Positions 1 to 12,316 of a stretch of 64,000 nt of DNA are shown in pieces (position 1 is the first letter of the stretch; every line of letters begins with the position of its first letter). The DNA comes from Lamellibrachia columna (Eukaryota; Annelida; Polychaeta; Sabellida; Siboglinidae). The notes under the pieces are model-generated. The model was not told the DNA's origin, searched no databases, and was given only the letters and a program-made list of their open reading frames with translations. Both the position numbers and the translations under genes were made by a program. Location of the stretch: NCBI GenBank assembly GCA_963662155.1, contig OY759270.1, forward strand, positions 54,148,374 through 54,212,373, in the 5' to 3' direction.

Positions 1-1158
1 CTTTTAATTTAAGTAGTAATCTTTGATGTGGCACTTTGTCAAAAGCTTTCTGAAAATCTAAGTAGATAATATCTACTGGCGATCCCACGTCTATCCACTT
101 AGTGATTTCTTCCAAAAAACATAACATATTTGTTAAGCATGACCTCGCTTTAAGGAATCCATGTTGAGATGAATTTAATAATTTATGCTTAACGAGGAAT
201 TCCACCATATGGTCTTTAATTAACCTTTCTAATAATTTACAAATCACTGACGTTAAACTCACTGGTCTGTAATTCTCTGACTTATTTCTCGAACCCTTTT
301 TAAATAATGGTATGATGTTTGCTTCTTTCCATTCAAACGGAACAACTCCCTCTTTTAATGACAAGTTGAATACTCTTGCAAGTGGTATACTGATTTGTTC
401 TACTGTTTCCATTAGTAATTTTGGAGGAATCCCATCCACTCCCGGTGATTTGTTATCTTTCATTGCCTTTATTTTCTTAGCTACCAATTCTGGAGTTACA
501 ACTAACGGACCTAAATAGTCAGATTTAGCCCCCTGAAATTTAGCATCAGCAACTGGTAATGAACTAATATCTTCTTTGGTAAACACTGAACTGAAGTAAC
601 CATTTAGGTCTTCCGCCATTAAAAACCCCTGTGATATTATATTTCCAGCACTGTCTTCTAGAGGTCCAACCTTGTCTTGTACGTTTTGTTTACTCCTGAC
701 ATATGCATAAAAACTCTTGCTGTCATTTTTTATGTTGCATGCTAGTTTTTGCTCATAGCTTCTTTTAGATTGTCTGATTTCAGTTGTAGCTGCATTAAGT
801 GCCTCTTTGTATTTTGCATAGTCTTCGTCCTTTCTGGTACGCCTATAAACCTTCCACATAGTTTGTTTTAGCATTATTTTTCTAATAGCCTCTTTTGACA
901 AGTGTTTCTTTCTACACCGTTTTCCTTGTTTTTGGAAGGGAACAAATTTATCGATGATACTCTCAATTTCATATTTTAGAATATTCCAACATTCAATTGC
1001 GGTCTTATTCATCAGCATGTTATTCCAATCTAGCTTTGCTAAGTATTTTCTCATATCTTTGTAGTTACCTTTGTGGAAGTTTCTCTTGTACGTTTTCTTA
1101 TTTTTACTTTCTGATTTTACATTGATGTCAAAATGTATTTGATTATGGTCACTATTAC
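1..1158 (-). mobile_element. CR1-clade LINE fragment (endonuclease end to RT), runs off the left edge
   Basis: The minus frame is open from about 1158 to the edge (~385 codons). It reads [92 protein letters not shown] and [20 protein letters not shown]. It is the same family as the element at 35.5-38.7 kb. No stop was found in the visible part, so it is younger or less damaged, but it is cut on its 5' side at about 1158. Confidence 0.88.
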
Positions 1159-1910
1159 AAAGTTAATTATACCTCTTTATAAAGCAATAGTAGGTAGTGC
1201 CTACCTGTCGCCCGACTTCAAATGCTGTCGGGATAATAAAAATCAGAAATCACTGGTCCGTCGGCGAATAAAAATTTTACCGTCTACAATCATAATATCC
1301 CGTAAAGGTTTTATCTTTAAAACACTCGAACCGCCGAGCGTTGCGTCGTCTGCAATGCTCTATGTACCGCCGCCACGCTTCTTGCTTTGAAGCAGAAACG
1401 AGGCTTGCGCCACCTTGCAGAATTCTTAGAAGTAATTCATAGTGTGCGCCTTTAGCCGTAAGGTGGCACCACATTGCTATTATTATCGGCTTTCGCCAGA
1501 TTTTGTTATATTATTCATTGAAGTAAGATAATACCGAGATAGGCGAAGTATTACGTTCAACTCTAGTCAATGATCTAATCTAATCAGGATGAAAACTAAT
1601 GAGTTTTCTTGTTTTGTGGAGTTTCTTTTTTATGTTTTTATATTCAGTTGAGACTCTTTGGAATCAAAAGCAGACAAATAAAACTTGTTCTGGTAAAAAC
1701 AGTCGTTTTTGTATTATTGTGAGAATATGGTTGTGGACATTGATTTAAGTTTGGCTGGATAATTTGCGGTGAGCCATTGAACATATGTACTCGTTAGGTT
1801 CAGTGTGGGTACTTGTGCAACTACAATAATTCAACAACAACGGTAAAGGATAAACAATTTCCCGTTTAATAAGACAATAAAACAACTAGTATTATTAAAA
1901 TCTACGTCAA
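1159..1910. other. unassigned AT-rich stretch
   Basis: Its first ~35 bases (about 1157-1190, plus strand) read like a short CR1 segment coding IIPLYKAIV, in opposite orientation to the adjoining CR1 fragment. Beyond that I see only a CpG-rich patch at 1200-1480 with no recognisable protein and AT-rich sequence after it. Confidence 0.5.
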
Positions 1911-2040
1911 GAATGATTTACAACGATGTATCAAGAATGATTTACAATGATATATCAAGTATGATTTACAATCATATATCAAGTATGATTTACAATCATA
2001 TATCAAATATGATTTACAATCATATATCAAGTATGAGTCC
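1911..2040 (+). repeat. 24-bp minisatellite (~5 copies)
   Basis: The unit is ATGATTTACAATCATATATC then AAGT. It directly precedes the 30-bp array. Confidence 0.9.
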
Positions 2041-2063
2041 TGTATCAAGAAAGATTAACGTAT

Positions 2064-3465
2064 TCGTCGAGTTCAGTCTTGCATTACGCGTGTTCGTCGA
2101 GTTCAGTCTTGCGCTACGCGTGTTCGTCGAGTTCAGTCTTGCGCTACGCGTGTTCGTCGAGTTCAGTCTTGCATTACGCGTGTTCGTCGAGTTCAGTCTT
2201 GAATTACGCGTGTTCGTCGAGTTCAGTCTTGCGCTACGCGTGTTCGTCGAGTTCAGTCTTGCATTACGCGTGTTCGTCGAGTTCAGTCTTGCGCTACGCG
2301 TGTTCGTCGAGTTCAGTCTTGCATTACGCGTGTTCGTCGAGTGCAGTCTTGCATTACGCGTGTTCGTCGAGTGCAGTCTTGCGTTACGCGTGTTCGTCGA
2401 GTGCAGTCTTGCATTACGCGTGTTCGTCGAGTGCAGTCTTGCGTTACGCGTGTTCGTCGAGTGCAGTCTTGCATTACGCGTGTTCGTCGAGTGCAGTCTT
2501 GCAGTACGCGTGTTCGTCGAGTTCAGTCTTGCATTACGCGTGTTCGTCGAGTGCAGTCTTGCGTTACGCGTGTTCGTCGAGTGCAGTCGTGCGTTACGCG
2601 TGTTCGTCGAGTGCAGTCTTGCATTACGCGTGTTCGTCGAGTGCAGTCTTGCGTTACGCGTGTTCGTCGAGTGCAGTCTTGCATTACGCGTGTTCGTCGA
2701 GTGCAGTCTTGCGTTACGCGTGTTCGTCGAGTGCAGTCTTGCATTACGCGTGTTCAGCGAGTGCAGTCTTGCATTGCGCGTGTTCGTCGAGTGCAGTCTT
2801 GCATTGTGCGTGTTCAGCGAGTGCAGTCTTGCATTGCGCGTGTTCGTCGAGTGCAGTCTTGCATTACGCGTGTTCAGCGAGTGCAGTCTTGCATTACGCG
2901 TGTTCGTCTAGCGCAGTCTTGCATTACGCGTGTTCGTCGAGTGCAGTCTTGCATTGCGCGTGTTCGTAGAGTGCAGTCTTGCATTACGCGTGTTCGTCGA
3001 GTGCAGTCTTGCATTACGCGTGTTCGTCGAGTGCAGTCTTGCATTGTGCGTGTTCGTCGAGTGCAGTCTTGCATTACGCGTGTTCGTCGAGTGCAGTCTT
3101 GCATTACGCGTGTTCATCGAGTGCAGTCTTGCATTACGCGTGTTCAGCGAGTGCAGTCTTGCATTACGCGTGTTCAGCGAGTGCAGTCTTGCATTACGCG
3201 TGTTCGGCGAATGTAGTTTTGCATTACGCGTGTTCAGCGAGTGCAGCCTTGCATTACGCGTGTTCATCGAGTGCAGTCTTGCATTACGCGTGTTCGTCGA
3301 GTGCAGTCTTGCATTACGCGTGTTCATCGAATGCAGTCTTGTATTACGCGTGTTCGGCGAGTGCTGTCTTGCGTACGGCGTGCTAGGCGAGTGCTGTCTT
3401 GCGTTCGGCGTGCTCGGCGAGTGCTGTCTAGCGTTCGGCGGGCTCGGCGAATGCTGCCTTGCGTG
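2064..3465 (+). repeat. 30-bp CpG-rich minisatellite (~47 copies)
   Basis: The unit is GTGCAGTCTTGCATTACGCG then TGTTCGTCGA. Each copy has about four CpGs and an ACGCGT site. Being 10 codons without stops, it is open in several frames on both strands; those frames are repeat artefacts. Divergence grows at the right end (3360-3465). Confidence 0.95.
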
Positions 3466-4189
3466 GCAGCTGGCAATATAGCTGTCTACGGCAAGTTGGT
3501 AGAGGCTATCGAGGGTGGATTGCGGCAGATGTTAACGTCTATGGCTCAGTGACTCTTTGCCGCCGGCGTGTCGCATCCTCCCACGTCCGCGAACCGTTAG
3601 GTGAGTAGGGTTATTCCGAGAGGAACCATGTACGCTCTTAGATACTATATGCAACCTGACTGTCATATGGCTGGAGTTCAACGTCCGTAACTATTTCATA
3701 CTTCCACTATCACCAATCGCAGCCGTTGTCTCACAACGGATTAACCAATCATGTTGGTGCGTACAACATTCCGTAGACCACAGAAAGGCTTAGTTGCCTA
3801 TACAAATTACAAGTTAACTGGTGAATAGTTATGCAATGATTGTACTAAAACACCCCAGTATCAACCATTCAAATCACATGATATGCTACACAAAATTTAT
3901 ATCATCGGAATCTCTACAATGCACACACGTTACGATGGTATACATAAAAAATCCACCTGCTACCAGATTTATAACAGAAAACCACTTTGGACATTCCTTT
4001 AGCTCCCTCTATTATTCGAAGGTATGAAAATAAAGATGTTTACCTGGCCCTATGCTGTCACCAACACAAAACAACAACCTCGACTGTATCTAAAATTACC
4101 CGTTCTTCACCATAATTAGGTTCTAAAACAATGACAAAGTTTTCCAACGATTCCAAATATGATAACATTTCGTTGATCTGTTAATCAGT
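3466..4189. other. unassigned stretch between two minisatellites
   Basis: I see no recognisable protein, RNA gene or terminal repeat here. The first 150 bases are GC-rich; the rest is ordinary AT-rich sequence. Confidence 0.5.
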
Positions 4190-6377
4190 TGGACGACTAC
4201 TACCGCTACTACTGCGTGAATACAATAACGTCACGGTGACGACTACTACCGCTACTACTACGTGAATACAACAACGTCACAGTGACGACTACTACCGCTA
4301 CTACTACGTGAATACAACAACGTCACAGTGACGATACTACCGCTACTACTACGTGAATACAACCATGTCACAGTGACGACTACTACAGCTACTACTACGT
4401 GAATACAACAACGTCACGGTGACGACTACTACCGGTACTACTATGTGAATACAACAACGTCACAGTGACGATACTACCGCTACTACTACGTGAATACAAC
4501 CATGTCACAGTGACGACTACTACAGCTACTACTACGTGAATACAACAACGTCACGGTGACCACTACTACCGCTACTACTATGTGAATACAACAATGTCAC
4601 AGTGACGACTACTACCGCTACTACTACGTGAATACAACCATGTCACAGTGACGATACTACCACTACTACTACGTGAATACAACAACGTCACAGTGACGAT
4701 ACTACCGCTACTACTACGTGAATACAACCATGTCACAGTGACGATACTACCGCTACTACTACGTGAATACAACAACGTCACAGTGACGACTACTACCGCT
4801 ACTACTACATGAATACAACAACGTCACAGTGACGACTACTACCGCTACTACTACATGAATACAACAACGTCACGGTGACGACTACTACCGCTACTACTAC
4901 GTGAATACAACAACGTCACAGTGACGACTACTACCGCTACTACTACATGAATACAACAACGTCACGGTGACGACTACTACCGCTACTACTACATGAATAC
5001 AACAACGTCACGGTGACGACTACTACCGCTACTACTACGTGAATACAACAACGTCACTGTGACGACTACGTGAATACATCAACGTCACACTGACGACTAC
5101 TACCGCTACTACTACGTGAATACAACAACGTCACAGTAACGACTACTACCGCTACTACTACGTGAATACAACAACGTCACGGTGACGACTACTACCGCTA
5201 CTACTACTACGTGAATACAACAACGTCACAGTAACGACTACTACCGCTACTACTACGTGAATACAACAACGTCACAGTGACGACTACTACCGCTACTACT
5301 ACATGAATACAACAACGTCACGGTGACGACTACTACCGCTACTACTACGTGAATACAACAACGTCACAGTGACGACTACTACCGCTACTACTACATGACT
5401 ACAACAACGTCACGTTGACGACTACTACCGCTACTACTACGTGAATTCAACAGCGTCACAGTGACGACTACTACCGCTACTACTACGTGAATACAGCAGC
5501 GTCACAGTGACGACTACTACTGCTACTACTACATGAATACAGCAACGTCACGGTGACGACTACTACCGCTACTACTACGTGAATACAACAACGTCACGGT
5601 GACGACTACTACCGCTACTACTACATGAATACAGCAACGTCACAGTGACGACTACTACCGCTACTACTACATGAATATAAAATACAACAACGTCACAGTG
5701 ACGACTACTACCGCTACTACTACATGAATACAACAACGTCACAGTGACGACTACTACTGCTACTACTACATGACTACAACAACGTCACGTTGACGACTAC
5801 TACCGCTACTACTACGTGAATTCAACAGCGTCACAGTGACGACTACTACCGCTACTACTACGTGAATACAGCAGCGTCACAGTGACGACTACTACTGCTA
5901 CTACTACATGAATACAGCAACGTCACGGTGACGACTACTACCGCTACTACTACGTGAATACAACAACGTCACGGTGACGACTACTACCGCTACTACTACA
6001 TGAATACAAAATACAACAACGTCACAGTGACGACTACTACCGCTACTACTACGTGAATTCAACAGCGTCACAGTGACGACTACTTCCGCTACTACTACGT
6101 GAATACAACAACGTCACAGTGACGACTACTACCGCTACTACTACATGAATACAACAACGTCACAGTGACGACTACTACCGCTACTACTACATGAATACAA
6201 CAACGTCACAGTGACGACTACTACCGCTACTACTACATGAATACAACAACGTCACAGTGACGACTACTACCGCTACTACTACATGAATACAACAACGTCA
6301 CAGTGACGACTACTACCGCTACTACTACATGAATACAACAACGTCACAGTGACGACTACTACCGCTACTACTACGCA
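4190..6377 (+). repeat. 46-bp minisatellite with an internal palindrome (~47 copies)
   Basis: The unit is ACGACTACTACCGCTACTAC, TACGTGAATA, CAACAACGTC, ACAGTG. Each copy carries the palindrome CGTCAC[AG]GTGACG across the unit junction. Some units are shortened to about 45 bp or carry small duplications. Copies in the left third are more varied than those on the right. Confidence 0.95.
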
Positions 6378-6600
6378 AACATGTGGATGTGATATGTGCG
6401 GCAGGATCTGCAAATCGCGAATCGGCCTGTTCAGTCACCGACACACTCATCAGGCATAACCGGACACCATCATCATCTTCACTATGACTCGGATTCATCA
6501 TACTCGATAACGAGTGATTGGAAGAGAGAGTGTGTTCAAAACATGTCCAATCTATATATGGATAGTACTAGTGCAAACGTCTGGTAATTTTTTATAAATT
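6378..6600 (+). pseudogene. LINE C-terminal zinc-finger remnant
   Basis: One frame reads TCGCDMCGRICKSRIGLF then SHRHTH and a stop. This C2H2-like CxxCxR.C.SRIGL.SH..TH motif closes many endonuclease-reverse transcriptase LINE proteins in marine animals. Everything upstream is replaced by the 46-bp array. Confidence 0.65.
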
Positions 6601-7539
6601 TTGATTCATATAATACATGTATAATTATAATGCTTGAACACTGAGAAGTTGTTGTTGTTTGCTACTTGCAATTTAGTTTCCTTATGTAGCACGATTGTGA
6701 TTACTGTTCAATTACACGTATCATTATTGTGGTGTGGCATATTTAAACCATGTTGAAAAACAGACTACCAGTACGTTGGAGAGGATTAAGAAGGGAACTG
6801 ATGAAATTGTATAGAGATACTAATTGCAGTGGGACCAACACCCACACACACGTAGGGGAGACTGGGGTGCATTGGGACACCCCTTCCAATAGATATATTT
6901 CGTGCAAGAAATCCGTAGTAACGTCATCACTAACAAAGTGGGTGTTCGCCGAGACAACCATCTTGATTTCACAACAAAATTACCACTGAGCAAGACGTGT
7001 AAGTATAATTATGATTTACAGGTAGTTAGACAAACATTTTAATACTAAGAGTTGCATATGTTTGTGCTTTATCATTTAGTGAAACATACAGCCATAATAG
7101 TGCAAGTAAATCAAGTTGAACGTAGGCATACTTTCATCTTAGATTACTTATTTATAATGTATATATTATAATTATTTGGATTTTAAGCACATTGTATGCA
7201 CACGGGGTGCATTGGGACATATTCACTGGGGCGAATTAGGACACTGTCCCAAACCACCCCATATGTACATGCATTATACGTGATCACAAAAAGGACAGAA
7301 TCAACAGAATCGTTGTACAAACAACACCAAGAATCCACGGGTATATTTTGCATTAGCGATGTTCGTAGCATAAGCAGTTCCTGTCGGCCTATGTTACAGA
7401 CAGATCAGCTGAACCTGCAAATGAAGAAGTGGAGCCTTTTGCAGAGAACACCGATGCATTGATGCCTCGAGAGGTCGTGCTAAGGGATCAACGCTAAGCA
7501 TGCAATACATATCATACAGAACCACAACCAGGAAGAAGT
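6601..7539. other. unassigned stretch left of the DDE_1 remnant
   Basis: It contains two GGGGTGCATTGGGACA motifs (about 6865 and 7204) that recur inverted near 8399. I see no convincing coding region; the short open frames here have no recognisable motif. Confidence 0.45.
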
Positions 7540-8167
7540 GGTGAGAGTTCTACCAAACCTCCCACATCAGAGCACTTTTCACCTGAGGATGTGAGGCCCT
7601 ACCCGAAGGCTGGAGCTAGGAAGAAAACAAGTAGAAACAAATGTAAGACGATAATTCTTACAAATACTCATGTGAAAAAAAAGCAAAGGGAAAATAGGAA
7701 AACAAAGAAGCCCAAGTCAGTTGTCGATAAACCGAAGACAAAGAGGTCAAAGAAGACAACAGTTTTATCAGGTAGTGATGCATCTGACGACGAGGAAATA
7801 GCTGCACCGCTCATTGTTGATGATTCAGATGATTATAAAGAATCATTTGAATCTGATTTTAAGGAAGACAAACAAACACCACTGAAGGGAGATGTGAAGA
7901 ACGGTGACTTCATCCTTGCAAAGTATTCATCCAAAAGTGCAGTTTCTCACTTCATCGGTGAGGTCTTGAAAGCGCTGAATGAGGATGATATCTTGGAGGC
8001 AAAGTTTCCCTGTTCGTCAGCCTACTAAGACGAAGGGTGCTCTGCTTGTCATCCCAGATAAGGAACATATTGATGAAATTTACTTTGAGGACATCATTCT
8101 GAATCTACCAAAGCCAATTACCAAACGTGGTACCAAGTGCAGAGTGAAACAGTTAATTTTTATCTAG
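7540..8167 (+). pseudogene. C-terminal remnant of a DDE_1 (pogo/Tigger/CENP-B-like) transposase
   Basis: The plus frame has FSPEDVRPYPKAGARKKTSR, KTIILTNTHVKKKQREN, a Lys/Ser-rich stretch, an acidic segment SGSDASDDEE, and GDFILAKYSSKSAVSHFIGE. After a frameshift at about 8005 it continues KGALLVIPDKEHIDEIYFED. The PYPK/LT.TP.K pattern and the acidic tail resemble the region after the catalytic core in these transposases. The catalytic core is absent. GGGGTGCATTGGGAC motifs at about 6865 and 7204, and their inverse near 8399, may be damaged terminal repeats. Confidence 0.55.
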
Positions 8168-8608
8168 GTTTGAGCGAGTGTTTTTAGTTGGCCAGCATCA
8201 GTTCATTGCAGGCTACTGGTTACCTAAATAAAAATGAAGGTATTACCCCAAATTATGGCTCGGAACGTGCTTCGAAGTTGATTGTATTGAATGTGTGGCT
8301 TTAGTAATTATTGCATACAAATGCGATGTTTGCTGTACGAAAGTTCAATCAAGCTGGATATTTCTACTTTGTGTCTCAATGCGACCCAGTAGCTATCCCA
8401 GTGCACCCCAATGATGGGGTACATTGGGACAAAATGTGTGCTTGATAAAAGTGAGAATTTACAAAAGAATTAAATATATGTCACAAATATTGAGTGTGCA
8501 CAGGATGTCAAAAAAATCCTTTAAGGGGCAGTATCAGTTATTTCCTGTATCTTTACTAACATACTTTTTTTATAAAAATTATCGCAATGCACCCATTCCC
8601 CCAACATC

Positions 8609-8856
8609 TGGGTGAATATACAGTAACGTAAAATGTTATGTCCAACATGTTTATATTGCAATATATCCATTAACTGAATCTAAACTATTTTTTTTCAATA
8701 TTTTAAGGGATCATAGTCTTTTACGTAATTTACAAATGTATTTCATATGCACAGTATCATATTTTTACTCTTTTGCCTCAGTTTCATTAGACGGGGTACC
8801 TTAAAATAGGATGTCCCCGAAGACCAGTCCAAAATTCGTTACTGTATATTCACCCA
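8609..8856. mobile_element. 248-bp MITE-like element with 20-bp perfect terminal inverted repeats
   Basis: The sequence at 8609-8628, TGGGTGAATATACAGTAACG, is the exact reverse complement of 8837-8856. The interior is AT-rich and non-coding. No clear target-site duplication is visible. Confidence 0.8.
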
Positions 8857-9339
8857 CCTATAAATAGTGAGTCTTCCCGTTGTGGCTACTTCCGTTGCGG
8901 CTACTTCCGTTGTGGCTACTTCCGTTGTGGCTACTTCCGTTGTGGCTACTTCCTGTTACGGCTACTTTTTTCCAGTTACGGCTACTTTTTGGAGGAGCAA
9001 TCAGACTAGTCCCAAACTAGTCCCTTTTGGAATTAGCCATTAATTAGCCAACTGAGGAGGGGGAATTTTAATTTATTTGTATGTGGTTAAAAACATAAAT
9101 GGTTTTTACCAAAATCCATGTAACTGGCCGTATTGTCAGGGCTTGTTTGGAGTAGTGGTCATAAGCTGAGACAGTTTCACCTTGAATCATTCTACGTTTA
9201 GTATCACTGAGAACACTGTATCTGTATCTACGTAATATTACTGAAGATGGATGTGGTCGAATTTGCAACAAACGAAGATGGGAAGCTTCCTGCCATGTAC
9301 AGAGGCTTCAGGTTCCGGTGTAGGCGTACTGGGTCAAAT

Positions 9340-9729
9340 GACAACAACTACTGGGTGTGGACCAGATATGACATTAATGACAACAACTACTGGGTGTGTA
9401 CCAGATATGACATTAATGACAACTACTACTGGGTGTGTACCATATATGACATTAATGACAACAACTACTGGGTGTGGACCAGATATGACATTAATGACAA
9501 CAACTACTGGGTGTGGACCAGATATGACATTAATGACAACAACTACTGGGTGTGGACCAGATATGACATTAATGACAAAAACTACTGGGTGTGGACCAGA
9601 TATGACATTAATGACAACAACTACTGGGTGTGTACCAGATATGACATTAATGACAACAACTACTGGGTGTGGACCAGATATGACATTAATGACAACAACT
9701 ACTGGGTGTGGACCAGATATGACATTAAG
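9340..9729 (+). repeat. 39-bp (13-codon) in-frame array inside a FLYWCH finger (10 copies)
   Basis: The unit codes NDNNYWVWTRYDI and covers the central YW.W part of the FLYWCH zinc finger. Ten copies keep the frame. Confidence 0.93.
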
Positions 9730-10521
9730 TGCAAGTCAACACTGACAACCAATGAGGCTGGTGTCTTTACGAAGTGGAGGGGTGAGTATGACCACCCTCC
9801 TGATGTGGCCCAGTGTGAGGTAACGAAGGCCATTTCCACCATGCGGAAACGTGCTCGTGAGAAGCCCCTCGTCCAAGTGCAGCAAATCTACAATGCAGAG
9901 GCTGCCAAACCGACATCGAGTGGTTTGGATTTTGTGACAAACATTCCACGCCTCCACTCCGTGAAACATGGAGAGTACAACCAAAGGCATCTGCAGTTGG
10001 CTAATCTGCCCACTCGACGAGAAGATGTATAGCTTGAAGGCAACTACACTAAGACGCTAGATGGCAAGGATTTTTTTGCCTTTCACAACCATAGGATTAT
10101 TGGGCTTGCCACGGAGGACAATCTGCGTCTACCGTTTGATTCTGACGTGCACGGTGATGGCACCTTCAAAACCAATTCTACACCCTCCATGTCAGCGTTG
10201 GATCTGGAAGTAGTCGGGAGGTAATGCCTGTGATGTATGCTTTGCTTCCTGATAAACGTAAGGAAACTTACAGGGACGTATTTCTGAACTCAAATTCCAA
10301 ATGTGAGGACCTTGGTCTGGTGTTTAATCCAACTAAGCTAAGATTAAACTACGAGGCAGTAGCCATAAGTGTCGCCAACGAGTTGTATCCAGCTTGTCAG
10401 ATATCTGGATGCAACTTCCATTTCAACCAATGCTTGTGAAGGAAAGTCCAGAATGTTGGTTTGTCTGTGCAGTACACACAGAGGGATAGTGTTGTGCGTG
10501 AACATGTGCCTTCAATGGCTG

Positions 10522-10698
10522 CATTGGCACACCTCCATCCAGCTGATGTCCATTGGCATACCTCCCTCCAGCTGATGTCCATTGGCATACCTCCCTCCAG
10601 CTGATGTCCATTGGCATACCTCCCTCCAGCTGATGTCCATTGGCATACCTCCCTCCAGCTGATGTCCATTGGCATACCTCCCTCCAGCTGATGTCCAC
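10522..10698 (+). repeat. 29-bp array inside the MULE transposase (~6 copies)
   Basis: The unit is CTCCCTCCAGCTGATGTCCA then TTGGCATAC. It covers a LAHLPPADVH-coding segment. Since 29 is not a multiple of three, it shifts frame with each copy. Confidence 0.9.
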
Positions 10699-10975
10699 GA
10701 TGGATGGATGGCTCTCATGGAAGAGTGCCCAACTGAAGATTTTCCCAAGCTGGACACCTTCAACGATTACTTCATTGAAACATGGTTGGGCGATGATGCA
10801 ACGATACCATTGACTATGTGGACTGTTGACGCAGAAGATGAGAAATGTACGAACAATCACGTGGAGGGGTGGAACTTGAAGTTCACGAAACGTGTGGGTA
10901 GATATCACTCCAACATGTTCGAGTTGGTGGAAACGACGAGGAAAGACCAGACAGCAACAAAGCTGAAGCCTGCAC

Positions 10976-11270
10976 AACATGATGCAGCCATACCACCACA
11001 TGATGCAGCCATACCACCCCATGATGCAGCCATACCACCACATGATGCAGCCATACCACCACATGATGCAGCCATACCACCACATGATGCAGCCATACCA
11101 CCACATGATGCAGCCATACCACCACATGATGCAGCCATACCACCACATGATGCAGCCATACCGCCACATGATGCAGCCATACCACCACATGATGCAGCCA
11201 TACCACCACATGATGCAGCCATATCACCACATGATGCATCCATATCACCACATGATGCAGCCATACCACC
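10976..11270 (+). repeat. 21-bp (7-codon) array near the MULE transposase C-terminus (14 copies)
   Basis: The unit is CATGATGCAGCCATACCACC then A, coding HDAAIPP. Fourteen nearly perfect copies lie between QTATKLKPAQ and PPQKKFYA coding sequence. Confidence 0.94.
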
Positions 11271-11699
11271 ACCACAGAAGAAGTTTTACGCTTGCCGCTG
11301 GACACTTTTGACATACACTTGTCATTCACTTATGATTGATGACAGTTACTTGCTGATGTTAGGATGACATACACGTGTGATACATGGCTTTCATGACTTC
11401 CGTTCAACGAATAATGTTGGCCATAATGTATGAAGTATCTTATACTGAGTACTCTATACATTTAATGTATTTATGTCTGAAATAAACTGTAATGCATACA
11501 CATCATGTACTTTTATGTTGTATAACATCTTAAATAATTGATTGGTTCAAGAATAGAATCAAGGAAATAGCTATAACGGGACTAGTTTCAATGCTTAATT
11601 AGTTGCTCCCACAAAGGTAGCCAAAACGGGAAAAAAGTAGTCATAATGCAAATTAGCTCTAATGGAAAGTAGCCATAACGGGCCTGACTCTGAAATAAC

Positions 11700-12157
11700 A
11701 CTTAAATAGATTTAGCAAGATTGCCATCTCAAACAACAAGTTTCAGATGGCAAGTGGACAAGGAAGCCATTGGCTTCTCGATAGTCCAACAATTTTCTCA
11801 TCTATGTGTAGCCCGCCCTTATTAGATAATAATATTATGTCAATTCTATGTTTAAACATATTCACACTACTAGCATTAACACAATCATTTGGCAGTTTGT
11901 TCCATTCATTTATCACCCTCTGTGAGAAAGAGTATTTTCTTATGTCCAACCTACACTGCTCCTTAACTAATGCTGCTTTGTGTTCTCTGGTTCTATTGCC
12001 TTCTTTAAGTTTGACGAACATATTCCTGTCAACATCCTCATAACCATTTTAAACACTTCTATTTGGTCTCCTCTTAGTCTCCTTGTCTCTAGTGTTGTCA
12101 AACCACATTGTAATAAGTGACTATCGTAACTAAGGTCTCTCAATTCTGGAATCATCT

Positions 12158-12160
<3 letters not shown>
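11700..12160 (-). mobile_element. CR1-clade LINE 3' end fragment
   Basis: The minus strand reads [20 protein letters not shown] and [12 protein letters not shown], a frameshift, then [35 protein letters not shown] and NMFKHRID, followed by the CR1 3' UTR with the same TTGCCATCT/AGATGGCAA pair. It is 5'-truncated at about 12160, where a (TA)n tract begins. Confidence 0.88.
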
Positions 12161-12220
<60 letters not shown>

Positions 12221-12231
12221 CACATGATTCT

Positions 12232-12316
<85 letters not shown>

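Larger units (their letters stand above)
9247..11300 (+). pseudogene. FLYWCH-domain MULE transposase with three internal tandem expansions
   Basis: The likely start is ATG 9247. An N-terminal FLYWCH zinc finger (YRGFRFRCRR...NYWVW...KCKSTLTTN... EYDHPPD) is followed by a MULE core: DGTFKT (first catalytic Asp, about 10160), MPVMYALLPDKRKETYRDVF, SGCNFHFNQC (zinc/His motif, about 10420) and NNHVEGWN (catalytic Glu, about 10855). Breaks are a TAG at 10030, a frameshift near 10190-10225 and a TGA at about 10437. Three arrays are inserted in coding sequence: 39 bp x10 in the FLYWCH finger, 29 bp x~5-6 before DGWMALMEECP, and 21 bp x14 near the C-terminus. FLYWCH-MULE proteins bind DNA and catalyse cut-and-paste transposition. 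Confidence 0.82.
8872..11690 (+). mobile_element. MULE-type DNA transposon with FLYWCH transposase, inactivated
   Basis: The left end (8872-9050) and right end (11565-11690, inverted) share the modules CCGTTRTGGCTACTT, TGACTACTTTTTTCC-like, GGAGCAA and ACTAGTCCC, in the same order from the tip. The left end has extra copies of a TTCCGTTGTGGCTAC unit. A weak match TGAGTCT/TGACTCT flanks the ends and could be an old target duplication. Inside lies a broken plus-strand transposase. Confidence 0.75.

Noticed and set aside
2064..3465. Regular repeats considered as a CRISPR array
   Set aside because: Repeats are contiguous with no unique spacers, and the genome is eukaryotic. The same applies to all other arrays here.
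1913..3552. Five overlapping 130-330-codon frames in the 30-bp array
   Set aside because: The unit is 10 codons without stops in several frames; the products are pure repeats with no homology I recognise.
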